Positions 9,823 through 19,996 of a DNA stretch of 64,000 nucleotides are shown piece after piece. The DNA comes from Bacteroidota bacterium (GTDB lineage Bacteria > Bacteroidota > Bacteroidia > AKYH767-A > 2013-40CM-41-45): assembly GCA_016721305.1 (NCBI GenBank), contig JADKIH010000012.1:1-64000 (forward strand). Reading direction: 5' to 3'. The notes beneath the pieces were generated by a model, which saw nothing but the letters and a program-made list of their open reading frames with translations, was not told where the DNA came from and did no database searches. Every line of letters begins with the position of its first letter. Position 1 is the stretch's first letter. The position numbers and the translations under genes are program-made.

Positions 9823-9890
9823 TTTCTTAGTGTCTAAGTGTCTTAGTGGTTAATTATTTTTTACCACTAAGACACTTAGACACTAAGAAA
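9823..9890. repeat. perfect 28-bp inverted repeat between divergent genes
   Basis: Arms at 9823-9850 and 9863-9890 are exact reverse complements separated by a 12-nt AT loop. Each arm is built of near-repeats (CTTAGTGT, CTAAGTGT, CTTAGTGG). It lies in the only gap between kynU and the divergent TonB-domain gene, so it occupies both upstream regions. It could form a long hairpin or cruciform; a regulatory effect is inference. Confidence 0.9.
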
Positions 9891-9924
9891 TTTGGCTTAA
9901 TTTGACGGCAAAATCAGTTTGACA

Positions 9925-10641
9925 ATGAACATTAAAACCGCACTCACTATTTTATTCATTTCCTTCACTCTTTTGTCTCAGGCACAGAACCCTGCACAGC
10001 ACGATTCGCTCATTCAGACGATGATGAAAGATCACATCACCCCCGATAATGAGCAAGGCGTTTCGTTAATTAATGCAGGGAATTTTGAGAGTGCTTCGTC
10101 CTTTTTAAGCAATCAAATTAATACTAACGAATCGAATGCTTCGGCATATTTTCAAAGAGGAGTGGCGAACTGGGCAATGAGTGATACACTGAGTGCTTGT
10201 CGTGACTGGAGTGCTGTACTTGCATTGGGTGATACGGAAATGTTTAATCTGCTCGAGAGCCGTTGTCACAGTTCGATGATTATTGAAAACGACACGATCC
10301 CTGCGAAGAAATACAAAAAGATGTTTGCCAAAGAAGATGCAAATCAGTCGTCCAAATTACTCGTAGATCAAATGCCCGAATTCCCCGGAGGACAGGAGAA
10401 GTTAGCAGAATACATTTTCAAGAACACACCTAAGCATTCTGGCGGTAAACACGGTACGGTTTACGTCAATTTTTTAATCAGTCCCAAAGGCAAAGTTCTT
10501 TTTCCATACGTCGCACACGGCCTAGGCAAAGAGTACGACAACGACGCCGTCAAACTCGTCCGCAGCATGCCCGCCTGGAAACCGGGGAAGGAGAAGGGGA
10601 AGGCGGTTTATGTTAGGAGTAGCCTTCCTGTCCGGTTTTAA
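9925..10641 (+). CDS. TonB C-terminal domain protein with TPR-like segment
   Basis: A 238-residue exported protein: signal peptide (TALTILFISFTLLSQAQ), a TPR-like helical pair around residues 55-105 (SAYFQRGVANWAMSDTLSACRDW), then a C-terminal TonB-like domain (QMPEFPGGQEKLAEYIFKN ... GTVYVNFLISPKGKV ... WKPGKEKGKAV). FPGG followed by this fold is the usual form of Bacteroidota periplasmic TonB-C proteins. It probably acts in the periplasm, perhaps as an accessory energiser; it has no N-terminal transmembrane anchor like true TonB. ATG at 9925 is preferred over the in-frame TTG at 9919. Confidence 0.85.
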   Translation: MNIKTALTILFISFTLLSQAQNPAQHDSLIQTMMKDHITPDNEQGVSLINAGNFESASSFLSNQINTNESNASAYFQRGVANWAMSDTLSACRDWSAVLALGDTEMFNLLESRCHSSMIIENDTIPAKKYKKMFAKEDANQSSKLLVDQMPEFPGGQEKLAEYIFKNTPKHSGGKHGTVYVNFLISPKGKVLFPYVAHGLGKEYDNDAVKLVRSMPAWKPGKEKGKAVYVRSSLPVRF

Positions 10642-10839
10642 AATTAGCTGATTAGCTGATGTGATGATTAGCTGATGGTCGAATGTATTGATACAGCGAA
10701 ATAATTAGGTGGCCACAACATTAGTGAATTAGCATGATCTCTAATTGGTAAATTAAATGCAGAAAGCAAAAAGCAACGCCGTAACCTTAAGCCCACCGCC
10801 CCATTAGCTAATCAGCTAATCAGCAAATTGGCTAATTGA
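10642..10839. repeat. inverted repeat of attagctg-type units between convergent genes
   Basis: The left arm (10642-10680) repeats ATTAGCTGATT units directly after the TonB-domain gene. The right arm (10802-10839) carries the complementary ATTAGCTAATCAGCTAATCAGC directly after the convergent T9SS gene. The centre shows nothing recognisable. It could act as a two-way terminator or be a non-autonomous mobile element. Confidence 0.65.
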
Positions 10840-12294
10840 CTACTTAGCCACCACAACCCGCTTCGTCACCCTCCCATCCGCTTTAAGCAACGTAAGAAAG
10901 TAAACTCCGCGCGACCAGTTGGAAACGTTTATTGTTGACGATTTATAGCGTGAGCAATTTTCGGAATGGATGATTTGACCGAGTGCATCACAGATGGTGA
11001 TCGATGTGTAATTTTCTTCCGGCGACCATTTGATGTTTAATTCGCTGTTGGCCGGATTTGGATAGATTGAAATATGGTCGTTTGAAGAGAGATCATTTAT
11101 TCCATCGGTGCCAACGTAACACACTTGCAGTTTCGGAAGACGGGAAGTATCCGGATTATCGCCGGAAGCGAAGAGCATTCTACCGTATGCCTGCTCGAAC
11201 GCTTGCGAAAGTCTAAAGCCATAGCTATTCGTCGGATCGTTGACCATATCTTGCACGAGAGCTGTAACATCGATATTCGGGAAATCCTCTGCTCCGGAAA
11301 CGCTTGGTCCGATAGTTACTGAGTTATTCGAAGAGACGCTTGGCTGATTATTCCAAGTCACCGTACTTTCCGTCCATGGAGAAGTGACTCTTTGTATGAC
11401 ACATGCATTACTACTTGAAAGCGATGTATCATTTGCCCCGGGAAAACTGCTTTGAGCAGCAAAGTACAATGATAAATTTGCGGATTGAATAATAGAATTA
11501 GAAGGAATTGCGCTGATATCAAATTTGAAAAGATTTCGCCAGATCGTTGTATCGCCCTGTATCGTCCACGTTCCGCCGAAGTACTCAAGTTCGTTCGGAT
11601 TATTTTGTGCAGGATGATAATCGTCTATGCTTGCATCTTCTCCGTCAGGCATCAGTCGTCTTTCGATGCAAACGATCGGCAAAGTATAATTGATCACCAG
11701 CAACGGATGCTGCAATGAATCAGGGTGGTCGCCCGAAGCAAAGAGCATACGTGCATAAGCAATTTCCGACACCAAACGAAGAGAGAATCCGTAATTACCG
11801 CTATCAACCATCGTTTGCACCATGGCAGTTACATCCATATTCGGATAATCCTGCGTAGGGCTTGTGCTTTGCGGAAGAATGACCTGATCATTCGAACTCA
11901 CAGCAGACTGCGTTGTCCAGTTCATCGTTGCTTCCGACCATGGTGTCGTTACTCTTTGCAGAACGCTTTCATTAGAATTTGTCAAGGAAGAATGAGTATC
12001 GTTAAATTCATTCGGGTTGGCATAGTAGAGCGACAAGTATGCACTGTTAATCGTTGCTCCTGCAGGGATTGCACTCATATCGAATTTGAAAAAATTCCGA
12101 TATACAGCAGGAACACCGCCAATCGTCCAGGCACCGCTGCAATAATCATCTTCGTTCGGATAATTTCCTGTGGTATTGTAATTATCTACATAAAGATCTT
12201 CATCGCCTGCATTCAAACGAATAGAGACTGTAGTTTGTGCTCGCATTTGAATGCCAATCAAGCATAATATTAAAAGAGCGAGTTGTTTTTTCAT
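10840..12294 (-). CDS. DNRLRE-domain protein with T9SS sorting domain
   Basis: A 484-residue secreted protein. The signal peptide is KKQLALLILCLIGIQMRAQ. Two tandem ~190-residue beta-sandwich units follow, each running from a DxYxxxxNPNE pattern through WRNLFKFDISAIP and W(T/S)ES(T)VTWNNQP to MLFASGDxPD. This is the DNRLRE/CBM96-like module found in carbohydrate-binding surface proteins. The C-terminal ~80 residues (ISIYPNPANSELNI ... SRGVYFLTLLKADGRVTKRVVVAK) are a type A T9SS sorting domain. The start at 12294 fits a promoter at 12312-12340; the longer frame to 12372 would start upstream of it. Confidence 0.87.
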   Translation of the reverse strand: MKKQLALLILCLIGIQMRAQTTVSIRLNAGDEDLYVDNYNTTGNYPNEDDYCSGAWTIGGVPAVYRNFFKFDMSAIPAGATINSAYLSLYYANPNEFNDTHSSLTNSNESVLQRVTTPWSEATMNWTTQSAVSSNDQVILPQSTSPTQDYPNMDVTAMVQTMVDSGNYGFSLRLVSEIAYARMLFASGDHPDSLQHPLLVINYTLPIVCIERRLMPDGEDASIDDYHPAQNNPNELEYFGGTWTIQGDTTIWRNLFKFDISAIPSNSIIQSANLSLYFAAQSSFPGANDTSLSSSNACVIQRVTSPWTESTVTWNNQPSVSSNNSVTIGPSVSGAEDFPNIDVTALVQDMVNDPTNSYGFRLSQAFEQAYGRMLFASGDNPDTSRLPKLQVCYVGTDGINDLSSNDHISIYPNPANSELNIKWSPEENYTSITICDALGQIIHSENCSRYKSSTINVSNWSRGVYFLTLLKADGRVTKRVVVAK

Positions 12295-12311
12295 GTGGTT
12301 TGGATTTCCTC

Positions 12312-12340
12312 CAAATCTAAGGAAAGAATCTCTAATGCAA
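12312..12340 (-). promoter_or_regulatory. promoter of the DNRLRE T9SS gene
   Basis: On the minus strand TTG (12340-12338), an 18-bp spacer and TAGATTTG (12319-12312), a full match to TAnnTTTG. It places the transcript start roughly 10 bases before the ATG at 12294. Confidence 0.6.
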
Positions 12341-12414
12341 GAGTTTTCCTCCCATGAAAATTGCATATACACCTACCGAAAGCCGCAATTTACAGAAATC
12401 CCCCGGCGAAGCTT

Positions 12415-13406
12415 CTAAACTGCGAGCAGATTATCCGGATTAAAATACTCGAGCTCCCGTGAAAAATCCATTTCAGGATACTTCACCTTCATTGCCTGAG
12501 TACGCTGGTAAAAGGATCGGAGAAAATTACGGTGACTGTTTGACGACTGTTGTACGACACGATGATTCATCGCAGCACGGATTTCTGAATAGTCAGAAAC
12601 AAAGGACGAGGCCCGCTCGCTCATATAAGTTTGTTTGAATCGCTCGATCACGTAATCGATCGCCATTTTATTCGGGTGAGCAAAATCACTTTCATAAAAA
12701 CGATAATCGCGAAGTTCGTCGTTCACAATTTCGAACGACGGAAAATATTCAACAGCCGGATATTTATCACGAATTTTTCGGATTGCGAGCAACAGCGTCG
12801 ACTTACTTAAATTATTTTCCTCTACTCCATCACGCAGATGTTTAACCGGACTTACAGTGAAGACCACTTTCGGTTTAGGATTAAGCGTCTTTAGCGCAAC
12901 GCACAGTTCCAAAAACGAATCCGCAATTTCATCGACAGACAAAAGACGTTTTGTAAAAAGAGTATTCGGTAAGCGATGACAATTGGCAACGATTTGTTTA
13001 GTTTCCTTCAATTCGTATACAAAGGCAGATCCGAGTGTAATGAAGAGAAACGACGATTGTCGGATAAATTCCGCCGATGAAACATACATCTCATTCAATT
13101 TATCTTCCAGCTCAGTCTTAGAATCGGCCGACCATTTCGTATGACACTGCCTTGAGAACCAACTTCCGTTTGCTTCAAACAAATCTTCGGCAGGATGATT
13201 CTCTTTCAGAAGAAAACTTTTCAAAGAAGAAAAAATGCTGACAGGATTATAAATCGTCCCGTTCGGATTAGAACAAATCGGAAATCGGTAATCACTTAAA
13301 AAGTTTCCGATATGATCACTAAAACAAGATCCGGTAAGAAAACCTTCTCACCGATATCCAGTTTCTTCTCCGATGCTTGAATAGGAAATTGAATCTTAAA
13401 ATCCAT
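12415..13406 (-). CDS. GSCFA domain-containing protein, one frameshift
   Basis: GSCFA family (SGNH-hydrolase-like). The N-terminal part starts at 13406 (MDFKIQFPIQASEKKLDIGEK). The signature TGSCFSDHIG appears in the next frame and continues into the open frame 12415-13224, with TLGSAFVYEL, FTVSPVKHLRDG and the final block YFESDFAHPNKMA. One base is missing near 13333-13338 (after GTTTTCTT). Repaired length is about 330 residues, usual for the family. The presence of G-S-C, P-V-K-H and H-P-N suggests an active hydrolase-like site; the substrate is unknown. Confidence 0.8.
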
Positions 13407-13581
13407 TCTCCAAATATACGCTATAGTCAAAATTGAGCAACAAACTTTTCGCTGAGAAATTTGATAATATAAGCTTTTTCAGAAATCTTCTCGGTATATT
13501 TTACCTTCAACCACGAAGTACAAATGCCTTAAATATGACCGTAAGTCTTTTTCCAAGCTAACCACCACCACTACTTTGCAA

Positions 13582-15930
13582 ATGAACGACCAATTCCGAA
13601 AAATAAAGCAGCTGACCGAGAAAATAAATGAGCTGCTTCGACGACAGGAGTCTTTTTCCAAAGAAATCAATGAATTGAAAGCGGAGATCGACCGCTTGCA
13701 ATATTCGGCACCCGAATCACCTTTGCCGTCGTTCATCAAATCGGAGCCTGAAGATATTCGTTATCCGTTTGAAGAAATTAAAGACACTACAATTCCACCG
13801 GCAAAACCATATACTCCTCCTCCGGTTATTATCGGAACGAAATTGTTCACCCTGAAAAACCAAAGTCGGCGCCTAAGCCGAATAATCGTAACATAGAGAA
13901 GTTCATCGGTGAAAATCTGATCAACAAAATCGGTATCGTTATCACTGTTATCGGTGTGGCTATCGGAGCTAAGTATGCCATCGATCACGATATGATCAGT
14001 CCGCTTACTCGCATCCTTCTCGGTTATCTGATCGGAATCGGGCTCATGGTCTTTGCCATCAAACTCAAAAAGGATTACGAGAAGTTCAGTGCCGTTTTAG
14101 TCAGTGGCTCGATGGCGATTTTATACTTCATCACTTTCGCCGGCTTTGCATACTATCAGCTCATGATTCGGGAGGTGGCATTCGGTCTGATGTTTTTATT
14201 TACCGTCTTCACCGTTTACGCTGCAATTCAATATAATCAACAAGTCATTGCACTCATCGGACTCGTTGGCGCCTATGCCGTACCGTTTTTATTAAGTAAT
14301 AATTCCGGCCAGGCAGCTGTGTTATTTACGTACATGGCGATTATTAACTCCGGAATTGCTGTTTTATCGTTTCGAAAAAAGTGGTTGCCGGTTTATTACT
14401 CATCCTTCGTACTTACATGGGTAATATTCCTCGGATGGTATTTCACACGTTATACTTCATCGACGTACTACGCAACAGCCGCTATTTTTGTGTTCATTTT
14501 CTTTGCGATATTCTACGCAACTTTCCTTGCGTATAAACTCATTCGCGTAGAAAAACTAACAATTACCGATGTAATAGTTCTCCTCATCAACTCCTTTATC
14601 TTCTACGGAATTGGATATGATATGCTTGAGTCAAAAGCTGCTTTGAGCAACCTACAGGTGTATTTACCTTAGGCAATGGGTAATTCACTTTATCGTTTGC
14701 GCCATTATTCAACGCCGTCGCCTGGGTGATAAGAATCCGTTATACCTCGTCGCCGGTCTGGTATTAACATTTATCACCATTACAATTCCTGTTCAGCTCG
14801 ACGGAAATTGGGTGACATTGATGTGGACAGCTGAAGCCGCCGTTTTGTTTTGGGTCGGTCGTACGAAGTCAATTGCAGTATATGAGAAAATTTCGTCCGC
14901 TATCATGCTTCTGGCATTCTTCAGCATGATGATAGACTGGGGAGAACACAGTCGTTACATTGACGATGTGACAGACAAGATCACTCCTTTTCTAAATATC
15001 ACCTTCCTCACTTCGATTTTATTCTCGATTGCTTTTGGCTTTATGGCAAAAATTCGACTGAGCCGGATGGATGAAATCACTTTCAGCCGAAACAAATTAA
15101 TTACAAACATCATGATTCTGCTGCCGATTGTCATTTTTGTTGTCGGCACATACATGGCCTTTCACAATGAAATCGATTTCTTCTTTCATCACAAATTTTA
15201 CGGATCAAAAATTATTCTCCATGGTGAATATTCGTGGCTGCTGGATGAAGACTACATTTGGTACCTAAAAATATGGAGTGTGAATTTCATGCTCTTGTAT
15301 ATTGGAATCATCAATTGGTTTGTTAATAAAAAAATAAAGAGTAAGCTTGCCTCGGAAATTCTGGCTATCGGAAACATCTACGCACTCTTCCTTTTTATCG
15401 GAGTCGGATTTAATTCGCTCGGCGAACTGCGACACAGCTATTTAGTTCACACGCACGGAGGCGTCTACTTTTATACGCTTAACAACATTCTGATTCGTTA
15501 CATCTCTATTCCGTTTGCATTGCTGGGTTTATTTTCCTTACGATCATTCACCCTGCTTCCGGAAATTAACACGCGCTTCAAAAAACTGTACGATTTCTTC
15601 TTCCACTTTATCATCGTAGCCTTGTTGAGCAATGAGCTCATTCATTGGACGGAAATGAGTGGACAGGACGATACATACAACATCTGGCTGAGCATTTTGT
15701 GGGGAGTGTACTCGCTTTTCCTCATAGGCTTGGGAATCAAAAACAAAAAGAAGCATATACGTCTTGCGGCTATTGCGCTTTTTGCAATAACTTTACTCAA
15801 GTTATTCTTATATGACATGAGCGACTTAAGTACGATTGCTAAAACCGTCGTTTTTGTCTTGCTTGGTATACTTCTTCTGGTTATTTCATTCCTCTATAAC
15901 AAATACAAACATTATCTGGCTGATGAATAA
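13582..15930 (+). CDS. DUF2339 multi-pass membrane protein, three frameshifts
   Basis: About 780 residues when repaired, here in three main frames (to 13896; 13956-14672; 14812-15930). An N-terminal coiled coil (residues ~5-40, EKINELLRRQESFSKEINEL) is followed by a proline-rich linker, then FIGENLINKIGIVITVIGVAIG and a long run of transmembrane helices, the DUF2339 arrangement. Single missing bases are inferred near 13830-13860, at 14656-14658 (CAGG) and 14678-14680 (GGG). It probably sits in the inner membrane; the function is unknown. Its stop overlaps the start of the DUF3999 gene, its usual neighbour. Confidence 0.8.
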
Positions 15931-17177
15931 AGTTCTTGTGCTCTTTCTGCTTTCGTTCATCGTGTGTTCAATTAATTCGAACGCACAATCGAACGGATTT
16001 CGATATTCACGAGAAATTAGTCCGGCACGTACAAGTTGGAACCGCCTGACTTTACCGAATGATATTTACGGAAAGATTGCGTCCGACTTTTCCGATCTCC
16101 GCATTTACAAATTAGAAGAAAACGGAGACTCCACCTGAAATCCCGTACGTTCTCCATTTGGATGAGCCGGAAATAACGACGGTCGAGTCTGAGTTTAAAC
16201 TCAACAACGAAAGCTCCACAAACGACGGACATTTCTACACCTTTCGTCTGGAAGAACCCATTCCTGTTAACGAAATCCGCCTTGCTTTCAAGGATGAAAA
16301 TTTCGACTGGAAAATTGTTTTAGAAGGAAGTTTCGACCAGGATGAATGGTTTAAAATTCTGAAAGATTATCAGATTTTCTCCATCAAGAATCAATACAGC
16401 GACTATAAGTTTACCGACTTACGATTCAAAGAATCATCGTACCGATTTTACCGATTACACATTTTCACGAACACAAAACCGCAATTGACTTCTGCAAAAA
16501 TATTGCATGAGAAAATTGTCGCCGGAGAAATTCGTCGCTATGAAGTGAACGATTTATCAATAGCAAAAAAGCCAACTGACAAAAACACTTCGGATAAATC
16601 TTCTGTCAAATTCCGATTACCCGAGCTCGTACCCGTTTCAATGATTAAAGTATTCGTTCACGACACGATTGAATATTATCGTCCGATTGCCATCAGAACA
16701 ATTACCGATACTGTAAAGAATGCAGCGACGCCAATTTACAATTACTCCACCCTTTTCTCCGGCACTATCAGCTCTCTCGAGCCGCAGGATTTCTTCTTCC
16801 CTACTACTCCCGTCAATAATATCGAAATTTTAATTTCAGATTTCGACAATGAATCGTTGACAATTGATTCCGTTCAGGTTGCCGGTTACGTGTATCAGCT
16901 CATAGGTCGTTTTAAAGGAGAGGGAAAATACATTCTAGCCTATGGCAACGGAAGTATGCGAATTCCGAAATATGACATCGAAAAATTCAGCACGCATCTT
17001 TCCAAAGAATTGGATTCAGTTACATGCGGGACTGAAACAAAATATGCGGATCAGTCTTCTGAAAAAACAGAAAGTTATTTTTCGAAAATCTGGCTTTGGG
17101 TTATTATGGCCGTAGTTATCCTAATCCTGGGATGGTTTTCGATGAAAATGATGAACTCCAATCAGCACCATAGTTGA
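15923..17177 (+). CDS. DUF3999 family protein, one frameshift
   Basis: Starts at 15923 inside the last codons of the DUF2339 gene (8-base overlap), implying translational coupling. Signal peptide VLVLFLLSFIVCSINSNAQ, then a beta-rich domain and a single C-terminal transmembrane helix (LWVIMAVVILILGWFSMKMM), as in DUF3999 proteins. The frame changes near 16131-16137: the first frame stops at 16138, while the second reads PEIPYVLHLDEPEITTV and continues to 17177. One inserted or two missing bases would restore it. It likely faces the periplasm and partners the DUF2339 protein. Confidence 0.78.
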
Positions 17178-17267
17178 ATTCAGAATTATGAATTATGAAT
17201 TCAAAATTCAGTATTGAGGATTAATGATCGTAGAGGGCATAATTCATAATTCGAAATTCTGTATTCG
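17175..17267. repeat. inverted repeat of aattatgaattc-type units
   Basis: GAATTCAGAATTATGAATTATGAATTC-like sequence right after the DUF3999 stop is mirrored by GCATAATTCATAATTCGAAATTCTGTATTC. It uses the same unit as the repeat at 54816-54936. The rest of the gap to 17396 shows nothing recognisable. Confidence 0.6.
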
Positions 17268-17396
17268 ATGTGCATTTCCAAGAAGTGTAAGAAGTTCTCG
17301 AAGTTCAACCGATCGGTGCTTACAAGTATTTACATTCTTCATACTTGATTGAAACTATTTCCGTACCTTCCATTATATACTACAAAAGGTACGAAT

Positions 17397-19943
17397 ATGA
17401 AATTAAAAGCGTTTTTCACAATTCTTTTTGTATCCATTTCGGCTTTTATGTCGATTTCACAACCCGTATTTTCACCTCGTGGGATTGGCGGTGGTGGTGC
17501 ACTCTTTTTTCCGACCATAAATCCTACCGACCCAAACGAATTTTACGTGAGCTGCGATATGAGTGAGTTATTTCACAGTACCGATCAGGGTGTAAGTTAT
17601 TCCGTCATTCCGTTCACCAAGCTCAGCGTTTCGAATATTTCGACTTATGAATTCACATCCGATCCTTCGATAGCTTATTGCAGTTACAACGATGGCAATA
17701 ACACTTATCCTGTAAAAACAACAGACGGAGGAAATACGTGGACAACGATTGCTTCATACAATCTCGGCACTTACGGATCTGTTTATAAAATGAGTGCCAA
17801 TCCTTCACGAACCGATCAATTCATTGTTGGAGCGTACGGCGACATCTTAATCTCAAACGACGGTGGAACAAGTTTATCGCTTGTTAAGCATGCAGCGAAT
17901 ATGGGTGCGGGAATTATTCTGGCCGGCGTTGTATGGGACGGAAACGACATTTACATAGGCACGAACGAAGGAATTTACCGCTCAACCGACAGCGGAGCCA
18001 ATTTCAGCTTGATGTCGACATTAGGAATTGCTACCGGGACCGTTATGTGGTCATTTACCGGAGGAAGAACAGGGAACACGCTTCGTTTTTGCTGTATAGG
18101 AGCAAGCACATTGGGTACGTACAATGGAGTTATGCCCTGGGATTATTATAGTTTCGGCAAATGCGTGTATATTATGACAAACGCCAACGGAATGTGGTCA
18201 CCGTCAAACACAGGAATTAATTTTGGAACGGACTTTATTATGTATGCATCCATGTCGGCCAACGATGCAAGTACAATTTATCTCGGAGGAAACGATAACA
18301 ACTTAGGCGCACCGTTAGTTTTCCGCTCGCAAAATGGCGGAGCAACGTGGATAAAAGTTTTCAATACGAATAACAATGCTAACATCATCACCGGCTGGGA
18401 AGGAGCCGGAGGTGATAAAGGCTGGGGATGGAGCGAAACCTGCTTTGGAATTACTGCTGCTCCTTCAAACTCATCTGTTGTAATGTTCAGCACATACAGC
18501 AATGTCCAGATCAGTAATGATCTGGGAAATAACTGGCATCAGGCTTATGTAAATCCGTCAGACCAACATTCAGCAGGATCAAATACGCCGAAGAATATGG
18601 CGTATCACAGCGTCGGTCTAGAAAACACAACTTGCTGGCAGGTTAACTGGATTGATGCAAATACGATGATGGCTTCTTTCAGCGATATCGGAGGAATAAA
18701 GAGCAACGATGCCGGAACGAGCTGGGGATTTCAATACTCCGGCTTTTCGGTAAACTCATTATATAGAACAACGATTGACAATAGCGGAACAATATATGGT
18801 GCGTGCTCAAACATTCACGACATGTATCAAAGCACCCGACTGACAGATGCTATTCTCGATGCAAATGATGCAAACGGAAAAATCGTTTTCTCCACCGATC
18901 ATGGTGCAACTTGGCAGAATATGCATGTGTTTAATCATCCTGTTTTTTGGATGGCTATAGATCCGAATAATCAAAGCCGAATGTATGCTTCTGTGATTCA
19001 TTACGGAGGAACGGCAGGTTCGCAGCTGGGAGGAATTTACAAAACCGACGACTTACAAAATCACGCCGGAGCAACATGGACTAAACTGTCAAATCCTCCG
19101 CGTACGGAAGGCCATCCCATGTGCATTCAGGTTTTGAATGACGGAAAAATGGTTTGTACATTCTCGGGACGAAGAAATTCATCGGGCGCATTTACAGCCA
19201 GCTCCGGGGTTTTCATTTATGATCCTCTGTTAAATTCATGGAGCGATGTGAGTGATGCAGGAATGCATTATTGGACAAAAGACCTTATCCTTGATCCAAA
19301 TGATGCTACACAAAACACCTGGTACGTTTGCGTATTCAGCGGATGGGGTGGCCCGCCGAATGGATTGGGAGGTTTGTATAAAACAACAAATCGCGGACAG
19401 AGCTGGACAAAATTGACCAATCAATTTAACTCCGTAACATCGACCACATTCAATCCTGCAAATGGCAATCAAGCCTTTCTAACCACCGAAACCGAAGGCC
19501 TGTGGCAGTCGTCCGATATGAATGCAACAACGCCGACATGGACATTGGTAAGCTCCTACCCTTTCCGTCAGCCGGAGCGAGTATTCTTTAATCCGTACAA
19601 CAACGATGAAATGTGGGTAACCAGTTTTGGAAACGGGATGAAAATCGCCAGTGCGTCTGCAGTAAATTCAACCGACAATGCGATTGAAAAGAATTCAGAG
19701 CTCATGCTTTATCCAAATCCGGCGAGCAATTCGATCAGGGTAACATTCAACGCAGGAGCTAGCAAGATTGCAACTGTGAGCGTTTTCAATTCAATCGGGC
19801 AATTACAAATGACACAAGCACAAAGTTTACAAGCAGGAAGCAATACAATTGAAATACCAATTGAAAAGATAAGTCAGGGAATATATCTGCTGCAAATTGC
19901 AACTGACAATAAAATTCAGAGCAGAACCTTTATTAAGAGATAA
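17397..19943 (+). CDS. secreted Asp-box beta-propeller protein (GH74/sialidase-like fold), T9SS
   Basis: 848 residues. Signal peptide LKAFFTILFVSISAFMSIS; the mature start PRGIGGGGALFFPTINPTDPNEFYV resembles the first blade of GH74-type propellers. At least eight Asp-box-like hairpins are visible (TTDGGNTWT, STDSGANFS, SQNGGATWI, SNDAGTSWG, STDHGATWQ, TTNRGQSWT among them), predicting one or two beta-propellers. The C-terminus (LMLYPNPASNSIRV ... GIYLLQIATDNKIQSRTFIKR) is a type A T9SS sorting domain. Glycosidase activity is possible but not proven. ATG at 17397 fits the signal peptide better than the TTG at 17349. Confidence 0.85.
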   Translation: MKLKAFFTILFVSISAFMSISQPVFSPRGIGGGGALFFPTINPTDPNEFYVSCDMSELFHSTDQGVSYSVIPFTKLSVSNISTYEFTSDPSIAYCSYNDGNNTYPVKTTDGGNTWTTIASYNLGTYGSVYKMSANPSRTDQFIVGAYGDILISNDGGTSLSLVKHAANMGAGIILAGVVWDGNDIYIGTNEGIYRSTDSGANFSLMSTLGIATGTVMWSFTGGRTGNTLRFCCIGASTLGTYNGVMPWDYYSFGKCVYIMTNANGMWSPSNTGINFGTDFIMYASMSANDASTIYLGGNDNNLGAPLVFRSQNGGATWIKVFNTNNNANIITGWEGAGGDKGWGWSETCFGITAAPSNSSVVMFSTYSNVQISNDLGNNWHQAYVNPSDQHSAGSNTPKNMAYHSVGLENTTCWQVNWIDANTMMASFSDIGGIKSNDAGTSWGFQYSGFSVNSLYRTTIDNSGTIYGACSNIHDMYQSTRLTDAILDANDANGKIVFSTDHGATWQNMHVFNHPVFWMAIDPNNQSRMYASVIHYGGTAGSQLGGIYKTDDLQNHAGATWTKLSNPPRTEGHPMCIQVLNDGKMVCTFSGRRNSSGAFTASSGVFIYDPLLNSWSDVSDAGMHYWTKDLILDPNDATQNTWYVCVFSGWGGPPNGLGGLYKTTNRGQSWTKLTNQFNSVTSTTFNPANGNQAFLTTETEGLWQSSDMNATTPTWTLVSSYPFRQPERVFFNPYNNDEMWVTSFGNGMKIASASAVNSTDNAIEKNSELMLYPNPASNSIRVTFNAGASKIATVSVFNSIGQLQMTQAQSLQAGSNTIEIPIEKISQGIYLLQIATDNKIQSRTFIKR

Positions 19944-19982
19944 AAAAAATCCCGGGACTCAATTTGAATCTCGGGATTTTTC
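19944..19982. terminator. bidirectional terminator between convergent genes
   Basis: AAAAATCCCGGGA and TCTCGGGATTTTT form a stem with A/T runs on both sides, directly after the beta-propeller gene and before the end of the convergent FN3-phosphoesterase gene. It can work in both directions. Confidence 0.8.
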
Positions 19983-19996
19983 AATGGCAATAAATG

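Noticed and set aside
11725..12267. 180-codon plus-strand ORF
   Set aside because: It is antisense to the DNRLRE T9SS gene, whose frame carries recognisable domains and a signal peptide.
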